The position numbers and the translations under genes are program-made. 64,000 nt of DNA from Larus michahellis (Eukaryota; Chordata; Aves; Charadriiformes; Laridae). Shown here piece by piece: positions 59,340 to 64,000 of this stretch. The first letter of the stretch is position 1, and every line of letters starts with the position of its first letter. The stretch covers positions 5,275,967 through 5,339,966 of the forward strand of contig NC_133917.1 in the NCBI RefSeq assembly GCF_964199755.1, given 5' to 3'. Below the pieces are notes generated by a model that was not told the DNA's origin, did no database searches, and was given only the letters and a program-made list of their open reading frames with translations.

Positions 59340-59830
59340 TTGTTGTGCTTCGTACTTCCCAAACGATGCGACCCAACCCCTCGGCAGCCCGGGCAGAGGG
59401 AGCAGGGCACAGCTGGCTCTGCTCCTGCCCGGCGCTCGCCTGCGAAGGGGCAGTTGCTGGGTGCGTGGTTTGGCGCTGGGTTACCCGCAGGGGCCAGGGA
59501 ACTGCTGGAGCCTCCTCTTAGCAGTGCAGCGCGCGGTCGGGAGCCGCTCTGCCGTCCCGACGTGTCTGCGAGGGAAGCTCTGGCACCAAACCCTGTGCCC
59601 TGTAGCGTAGCTCAACAGGTTCGTCGCCCGTGCGTGGCGTGGATCCTTTTAGGCACGGGCCCAAGTCAGCACCTTGAGGCAGAGGGAGGAATCGCTCACT
59701 CGCTTCGCTCCGTCTCGGCTTGGTGAGGGCAGCTGTGACGTGGCATGGCTGGGCTGCGTGTGCCCGCGCGACGGTCCCTCACAACCCCACGTGTGTGCGT
59801 GTGTCAGGGCCACGCCAGCGCCAAGCCCAG
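59340..59830. promoter_or_regulatory. CpG-rich block resembling a CpG island
   Basis: By eye I count roughly two dozen CpG in 59340-59660, far above the surroundings, and CpG stays common to about 59830. No recognised gene starts here. A possible donor (cttg|gtgagg) at 59721 could end a first exon. It may be the promoter of an unseen transcript or only a GC-rich patch. Confidence 0.4.
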
Positions 59831-60378
59831 GAGTCTGTAATCCCTCTTAAATCTGGTACCAGATCTGATTCATCCTGATTTTTAACTCCTGGGGTCAAAT
59901 TCTGCGAGGCTGATTCATGCCTGGTGCACGCCTGGTGAACGCGGTAACCCTGGAAGCTCAGTCCTGCCTTGAAGGGCCCTTACGCCTTTTTTCGTACCGG
60001 GTAAAGCTCTTCCCCTGCACCAAGGGGCTGCGCAGCCCACGGTGCGTGGGAAGGAAGCGTCCTCAGCATCATGGAGAGCTGTTCTCGCTCTTGCCACTAT
60101 TTTTCCTCTTCTTTTCCTGCCAAGCCTTCCCTCCCACGCCATCCTTGTGTAACATGGAAACTTGCTGCTAGTGGAGCCGATGGCTGGGGGTGGCTTTGGG
60201 GTGCTGGTGGGTGCAGGGGGGAGGCGGTTGGGTGCTGGGGCTGGAGGAGGTTCGTCTGAGCAGCTGGCACAGCCGAGGGTGGCCCCAGCTCCACGCAATG
60301 CCAGACCTGAGCTTCCCTCCCCTCCCACAGACCTGGAAAGAGTCATTTATGTCATAGGCAATGTGGGCAGGTGCAAGA

Positions 60379-60401
60379 TAATTATGATTATTATTATTAT
60401 T
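60379..60401. repeat. (ATT)n microsatellite
   Basis: Six or so ATT units with one GATT interruption. Confidence 0.85.
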
Positions 60402-62525
60402 GTCATCGTTGAGTGTATTGATTATGATGGTGCCTGACACAGACCTACCACACCTTCTGCTGCCATCAGCACCCAGGGAGGGGCTCCCCATCAGGTCCAA
60501 GGCTGCAATCCTGCCCTTTGCTCGTACTGTAAAACCTGATACCAAGTCCTGGAGAAGACCAGAGGAAAGGCGCCTTCCTTTTGGCTTTGATTTGGAAGCT
60601 GCCAACTCGGTCACATTTGGGTTAAAAGGCTGAGATATGAATGCTGAGGTAAAATACCTGGCTGGTGCGACAGCAGATGGGTGGGAAGTCCTAAAGTCCA
60701 GATCTCGGGAGCGCGATTCTCCTTGTTTCTCTGTTTCCCGCGTTTGCAATTGTAGGAAAACCCCCTTGTCTCCCTGAGAGCTGAGTTGGCCCCTGTGTAG
60801 GCAGAGATAACCATCTCAGCCTGGTGATTATAGCCGTAATAAAATACTCGTAACAAATTAATCATTTGAATTTTTTTCGTCCCTTTTCTTCTTCTGACTG
60901 TGACTCATCCGTGAGGAGATCCTGCACCTCTTTGGTTTAGTCCCTCTGCCTTTGCTTTCGTGCTTCTCTGCCTTTCACAAAAGGGTTTGTGTGTGCGCAG
61001 GTTGAGCTGGTTTGGGTAGATCTTGCAAGCTCCCATTTTCACAAGCTGAATGTGTTAAATTCCCGCAGTTGCATGTGGAAAACATCCCTGCTCTGGACAT
61101 CCCCGGTCCTTGTCTCTGGAAACCCTGGAGGGTACAGACCACCCTCTGTAGCAGGAGGACAATTTACACTGAATCTGGTGGAGTTTTTGCAATCCAGTGG
61201 CCTGAAGATTCAAACGAATATTCACAGCCACGTGTTTGGTAACGTGTCGCCCCGTGTGGGGGGGGGGAGGTGATGCGGGTTTTATTCCTACCTCTCCCAC
61301 GCACTTCCCGCCTGCGGGACAGTTTATCTCTAAAACACCCCATACAGTTCTCTGTTTTTCTTTGTTGTTTTTCTTCCTTAGGAGAGTTTATTGGGCAACC
61401 GATCTGTTTGGACAGCTTGGATTTTGCAAAAGATCTTGGAATTCATAATTGGGGCCAGAGCTTGCGGAGCAGCTTTGCTCCCGTGCAGTCACCGGCGTGA
61501 AGACGGTTGTTTGTGTTGTGGTAGCTATTAAGAAACCCAGTCATTGTCCACAATTACGTTGTGCCAAGGGCTGTACAAACGCGGGTGAATTAGGATGGCT
61601 GCCGTGTTGGATGCGTAGTATTTTGGGGGAAGTGAGACCTTAATCCTTCCTGGACTTGGAGATGAAGGATTGGTTGGCGAAAAGTGGCATTGTGCCATTG
61701 ACTCTGCCCAAGCTGTGTCAGATGAGACAGAATTTTGATAAGAGCATTTCTTGTTGATGACTGTGCGAGGTCGTTTCTCTCTTTGCTTACTCCATTCGCT
61801 TTGCAGCGTTATCCTTCAGCCCGGGCACGAATCAGGCCCACGGACTCCTGTGATAACGCCGCGTACTGTGGCGCTGGTTTTATTTCAGTTCCTCTAAAGT
61901 GGTGGCGTTCCCTTGACTGCAGTGAAATGTCCTCACGGTTTCCATCTGCTCTGAATGGGGCACATTAGTTTGCAATTGAGTTAATTAAAACAGGAGCATA
62001 GGAGGATCTCACGCCACATGCAATCTCATTGCCGCAGATTGTAGGGATTGTTTAATTGTTACTGTTAGTTTAAACTCGGGGATGAGTTTAACCAAGGAGT
62101 AATGGGGGGAGAGGACCATCAGCAGCGGTTAAACGTGCTGGTCAGGATGCAAATTCCAACTTGGGGAGGGTTAAACAGCTGGGGGCTGGAGAAATATGGC
62201 CGGCGGTAGGATCACTGTATAATTGCCCTGTGTTTTGGGGCTGGCCGGCGTGTATAACTCGAGACAGACAGACTCTGATCGGACCCGGCTTGCCGGCTCT
62301 GTGCTGCGTGAGTATCCACAGAGGTTACGGCAGATCAGCGGTTGGGAACTCGAACAGACCAACGGATTGAACAGGCTGGGCTCAAAAATCCCATGTTATT
62401 TTTGTGGGGACAGAATGTGGATTTTTCCCTTCTCCTCCAAGACGTGCCGTTTCCAGAAAAACTGAGCCTGGCGTTACCAGGGCTGGCAGTTTCACCCCGG
62501 CTTTGAGAATTGTAGTGTTTTAATT

Positions 62526-62545
62526 TATTTGTTTGTTTGTTTTTC
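62526..62545. repeat. (TTTG)n microsatellite
   Basis: Four to five TTTG units. Confidence 0.8.
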
Positions 62546-62589
62546 CTTAAGGCTTTAGCTGTGGGAGTGACTCTCAACTTTCATGTAAA

Positions 62590-62680
62590 AATTACCCATG
62601 TAATTATGATTATACATAATTATAACTATATTTATAGTTATTCCTTCATGATTTCTTGTAATCATAAGATCTTATAATGT
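62590..62680. repeat. AT-rich block with palindromes
   Basis: It contains overlapping short inverted repeats of the type taattatgattatacataa / ttataactatatttatagtt, then a perfect 12-bp palindrome ataagatcttat at 62664-62675. A GC-rich, CpG-rich stretch follows immediately (62682-62850). Confidence 0.6.
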
Positions 62681-62859
62681 GGGGGGCGCGGGACGGGGAC
62701 CAGCTTTAGGTGCATGTAAAATAGGTTGGAGGAGGGGGAAAGTCTGTAGTTTGAACGTCTCCACCTGCGTCAGGCGCAGAGAGGACGCTGGTGAGCCGGT
62801 GCCCCGCCGGGCGCTGCGTCCCCGGGAAGGATCCCCGCTGCGTGGGCTGGGTTTAACAA

Positions 62860-63300
62860 AATAATTGAACAGTGACTTAATTACGGATTTAAAAATGACA
62901 AGATTCACACTAACTTAAACTATCCAAATCAGTATATTGGTATAAACACCAAAACTCACACCATTCAAGGAGCCCCACGCACCACTCGGGTCTTTAACTG
63001 CTCAGATCAAGGTCCCTGCGCAAGGGGTGGCTCCAGTGAGCTGATGGGTGCCCCTTTTCCTAAATCAATATGTATGTGTATGAACACCAAAACATATAAA
63101 AACATGGGCAAGGAGACAGAAAATATTTGGATCCAGTAAAATATATGAACACCCCCACTCATAAAAGCTAACGTGTATGTCAGAAGCACGCAGGCAGACG
63201 GAGAGGTGGGTGAGAGCGGCTAGCCTGTAGTTAAAATTTCCCTCTTCTGGAGTTCAGAGCGGTCACGGCATTCCTCAGCAGGGCATTCCTCAGCAGCCAT
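62860..63300. mobile_element. Possible retroelement remnant with internal repeats
   Basis: Two similar segments, about 62926-62950 and 63063-63090, share aatca.tat and aacaccaaaac with similar flanks. A 14-bp tandem duplication (ggcattcctcagca) lies at 63268-63297. The AT-rich start and GC-rich end recall an avian LTR element, but I see no clear termini, primer site or coding part. Confidence 0.25.
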
Positions 63301-64000
63301 GAGCGAGACTCAGAGGCCTGACTCGCCCAGGCCCTTTAACCCTCGGGGTGTCAGCCCGAGCGTCCCAGCTCGGGGGAGATGCTGGTCCCAGCCCGCTGCC
63401 ATCCTGGAGACCTCAAAGGGTCTCGCTGGAGTCGCTGTTTGTAAGCTCCGAGATAATTGACTTTCATCAGGTGCTTTTCCAGTCCGGCCCAACTCAGACA
63501 ATGGGATATTCTGGTACTTTCCACCAGTTGTGCAAGCCCAGAACTTGCCAGATCTTGAAGTTCTGGTATCAGCCCCCCTCTTTGGGCCAGGATCCAGGTA
63601 GTGTCAGGTAGTGATCGATTATTGACTATTTCCAAGCGAGAGGGGATGAGGGAACCAGGTGTGCTCAGGGGTTGCCGTAACGTTCTGGTCCGTTGCCCTT
63701 CACACTCGTTCCTGGTTTACGTCGGGTTATTACGTGGCCCAGGCTGGGGGAATCACACCAAGCACCGGGTGGCCTGAGGAGGGGGTTTGCACCACCACAC
63801 TGGAGGTGCCGGTGGGTGGTTTGGGGCTGTTATCTGAACACCTTGGGGTTTAGACTGATGGTGCTCTTTTTGGGTTTCAGCTAACAGAACAAGCGCAGCC
63901 AATTCGGAGCTTGAGGAGGTGTCTCACGGCAGTGGGTGATGCCGCCAGCAGCAGGCAGCTTCCCAGGAGTGACCAGGCAGCAAGGAGCCGAGACCAGGGC
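63301..64000. other. Right edge of window, nothing recognised
   Basis: A fair acceptor (tttttgggtttcag at about 63868-63881) precedes a frame-open stretch to the window end. There is no family match, so a further exon cannot be claimed. Confidence 0.4.

Larger units (their letters stand above)
59831..62580. other. Intergenic DNA, no gene recognised
   Basis: The longest frame is a 193-codon minus-strand one at 60168-60749. It runs through the ATT microsatellite (Asn/Ile run) and resembles nothing known. An AT-rich stretch near 61.97-62.10 kb has several TTAATTAA-like sites. Confidence 0.55.

Noticed and set aside
1..64000. CRISPR arrays, operons, tRNA or rRNA genes
   Set aside because: No regularly spaced identical repeats, cloverleaf A/B boxes or rRNA-like sequence were seen; the DNA is vertebrate nuclear.
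63882..64000. First exon of the next keratin at the right edge
   Set aside because: An acceptor-like site is present, but the following residues match no keratin head or rod.

Overview
This window is vertebrate nuclear DNA, most likely from a bird; a crocodilian or turtle is the main alternative. Three reasons support this. All genes are split by GT-AG introns. Two CR1-type LINE 3' ends are present (16.65-16.84 kb and 38.98-39.45 kb), the typical interspersed repeat of sauropsids. Several worn CORE-SINE/MIR-like relics also occur. No prokaryotic, phage or plasmid features are visible. Most long open frames are chance frames in introns, UTRs, G-rich repeats or intergenic DNA.

Layout, left to right. 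(1) 1-11.04 kb: the last seven coding exons and the long 3' UTR of FAIM2 (Lifeguard 2, a seven-pass membrane protein of the BAX-inhibitor family), + strand, with the 5' part outside the window. (2) 11.04-13.14 kb: spacer with an AT-rich block that may be a decayed LTR element, a GA microsatellite and a CTCF-like motif. (3) 13.14-17.0 kb: BCDIN3D, an RNA 5'-monophosphate methyltransferase, + strand, two exons. It has a CpG-rich promoter, a degenerate minisatellite in its intron and a CR1 fragment in its 3' UTR. (4) 17.0-37.06 kb: about 20 kb with no gene I can recognise, holding SINE relics, a direct repeat and a pair of overlapping antisense open frames. (5) 37.06-53.25 kb: a complete nine-exon type II keratin on the - strand, best matched to KRT80. 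All exon boundaries can be placed, giving a 497-residue protein. (6) 53.25-64 kb: DNA upstream of KRT80 with no recognised gene, a CpG-rich block near 59.3-59.8 kb, AT-rich palindromes and a possible retroelement remnant near 62.9-63.3 kb.

The genes do not form a pathway. FAIM2 and BCDIN3D lie in tandem, as in mammals. KRT80 belongs to the edge of the type II keratin cluster. Finding it next to BCDIN3D suggests a gene order different from human 12q13, where I recall the two sites being roughly 2 Mb apart. I see no convincing undescribed system. The best leads are the gene order, the unusual KRT80 tail with its tandem splice acceptor, the CR1 copies, the intron minisatellite and the CpG-rich block at 59.3 kb.
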